In this document: piece after piece, positions 63,571 through 64,000 of the stretch
Position numbering within the stretch: the first letter of the stretch is position 1
How the letters are laid out: every line of letters starts with the position of its first letter
NCBI GenBank assembly: GCA_027013145.1
Contig: JALUXX010000012.1
Coordinates: 1-64,000 of the forward strand
Reading direction: 5' to 3'
From: Gammaproteobacteria bacterium
GTDB lineage: Bacteria > Pseudomonadota > Gammaproteobacteria > 21-64-14
DNA: 64,000 bases
Position numbers and translations under genes: made by a program
The notes under the pieces: model-generated
The model's input: the letters and a program-made list of their open reading frames with translations, nothing else
Database searches by the model: none
Told to the model about the DNA's origin: nothing

Positions 63571-63862
63571 CGCTTCGTTCCCCGCGGTCGCGACGGGGCT
63601 GCGTCCTACGCCCATGCCCCTTCTCCGTCCCCTGGTCGGTCGTGCGCTTCCCATCGTGTCCGGATCGGGGGGCGCCTTCGGTACCGGATTGTCCGGCCCA
63701 AGGGTGCGGAGTACCGATCATGCGCAGCGCCAGCTCCGTACCGGTGGGGGCCACGTCGTCGGTCTTCGCGCAGCCGGAGACCGCCGCACCCGACGATGTC
63801 CGGACCCCGGCCCACGCCGTCGTCAGCAGAATCGTTACGAACAACACCGCTACCTTTCGCAT
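63563..63862 (-). CDS. Small exported hypothetical protein
   Basis: A 99-residue ORF beginning KVAVLFVTILLTTAWAG, a probable signal peptide, followed by a polar, Arg/Gly/Thr-rich part without known family. Its stop overlaps the pilE start by eight bases and it sits between pilE and the gene at the window edge, so it is likely co-transcribed. The second half may not be meaningful. Function unknown. Confidence 0.45.
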   Translation of the reverse strand: MRKVAVLFVTILLTTAWAGVRTSSGAAVSGCAKTDDVAPTGTELALRMIGTPHPWAGQSGTEGAPRSGHDGKRTTDQGTEKGHGRRTQPRRDRGERSDG

Positions 63863-63893
63863 GTTGGACCGCCTCCGCCGCGGGATGCGCGGC

Positions 63894-64000
63894 TCATTGA
63901 ACCTCCCACCACGACCAGCGCCCGCTCTGTGCGGCGCCGCCGCGCTCCTTGACCGACTGGATGTTCCCGCTGGACTCGGAGATGAGCTTGACGTCCCCGA
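63894..64000 (-). CDS. C-terminal end of a PilY1-like protein (partial)
   Basis: On the minus strand a frame runs in from the window edge and ends DVKLISESSGNIQSVKERGG, then ...SGRWSWWEVQ and stop. Only 35 codons are visible. The position directly upstream of pilE and the W-rich SWxE ending fit PilY1, the large tip adhesin of type IV pili. The call rests mainly on context. Confidence 0.45.
   Translation of the reverse strand, partial: GDVKLISESSGNIQSVKERGGAAQSGRWSWWEVQ

Overview
The window is about 64 kb of very GC-rich DNA from a gammaproteobacterium. The fatty-acid/cell-envelope block yceD-rpmF-plsX-fabH-fabD-fabG-acpP-fabF-pabB-pabC-mltG-tmk-holB-pilZ-tatD, the rne/rluC/HAD/maf neighbourhood, a FadE-type acyl-CoA dehydrogenase and a type IV pilus minor-pilin locus all point to that class. 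The overall look suggests a Chromatiales-like lineage, but the sequence does not fix the genus. No tRNA, rRNA, CRISPR array or prophage was seen.

Layout. (1) 0.2-8.8 kb: surface-polysaccharide genes (an atypical SDR, a WbpL/WecA-type polyprenyl-phosphate sugar transferase, a WbpM-type UDP-sugar 4,6-dehydratase). They are split by a toxin-antitoxin island at 1.95-6.5 kb holding DUF433/DUF5615, an IS607-type element with TnpB, a VapB whose VapC is broken, HicBA, and a second broken VapC. (2) 8.8-11.4 kb: a periodic array of REP palindromes, a ParE/RelE-Phd pair and galU. (3) 11.4-14.6 kb: a MotAB-like stator pair and a zinc-ribbon membrane protein. (4) 14.6-21.5 kb: an accessory stretch with an AT-rich island ahead of hipBA, an HxlR regulator divergent from a GST and a MAPEG protein with a palindromic operator, a methyltransferase remnant, a GFA-family protein, an AraC-MGMT fusion and a class V aminotransferase. 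(5) 21.7-30.9 kb: a lipid-degradation operon (YiiX-like amidase, FadE, thiolase, FadJ-like protein, acyl-CoA ligase, YciA-like thioesterase). (6) 30.9-36.8 kb: an XRE regulator with a HemN-like radical SAM protein, divergent from a DUF1800/DUF1501 pair, then a small YXWXPGHW lipoprotein bracketed by two MITE-like repeats. (7) 36.8-41.7 kb: a GAF-PAS-GGDEF-EAL protein, a glycine-rich membrane protein, TatD and PilZ. (8) 41.7-53.3 kb: the fatty-acid, folate, replication and peptidoglycan cluster on the minus strand. (9) 53.5-59 kb: a two-subunit pyruvate carboxylase, maf/yceF, a HAD phosphatase and rluC. (10) 59-64 kb: rne with a long leader, a low-molecular-weight phosphatase and the edge of a pilE/pilY1 locus.

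The core blocks couple malonyl/acyl metabolism (plsX-fab), p-aminobenzoate synthesis, dTMP kinase and the clamp-loader subunit in one co-directional string with several stop/start overlaps. The beta-oxidation operon is its catabolic counterpart. Accessory content is concentrated in 1.9-20 kb and 35.9-36.8 kb. There, repeats, decayed toxins, an IS607 element with a potential OMEGA RNA-guided nuclease, and compositional islands show repeated acquisition and decay.
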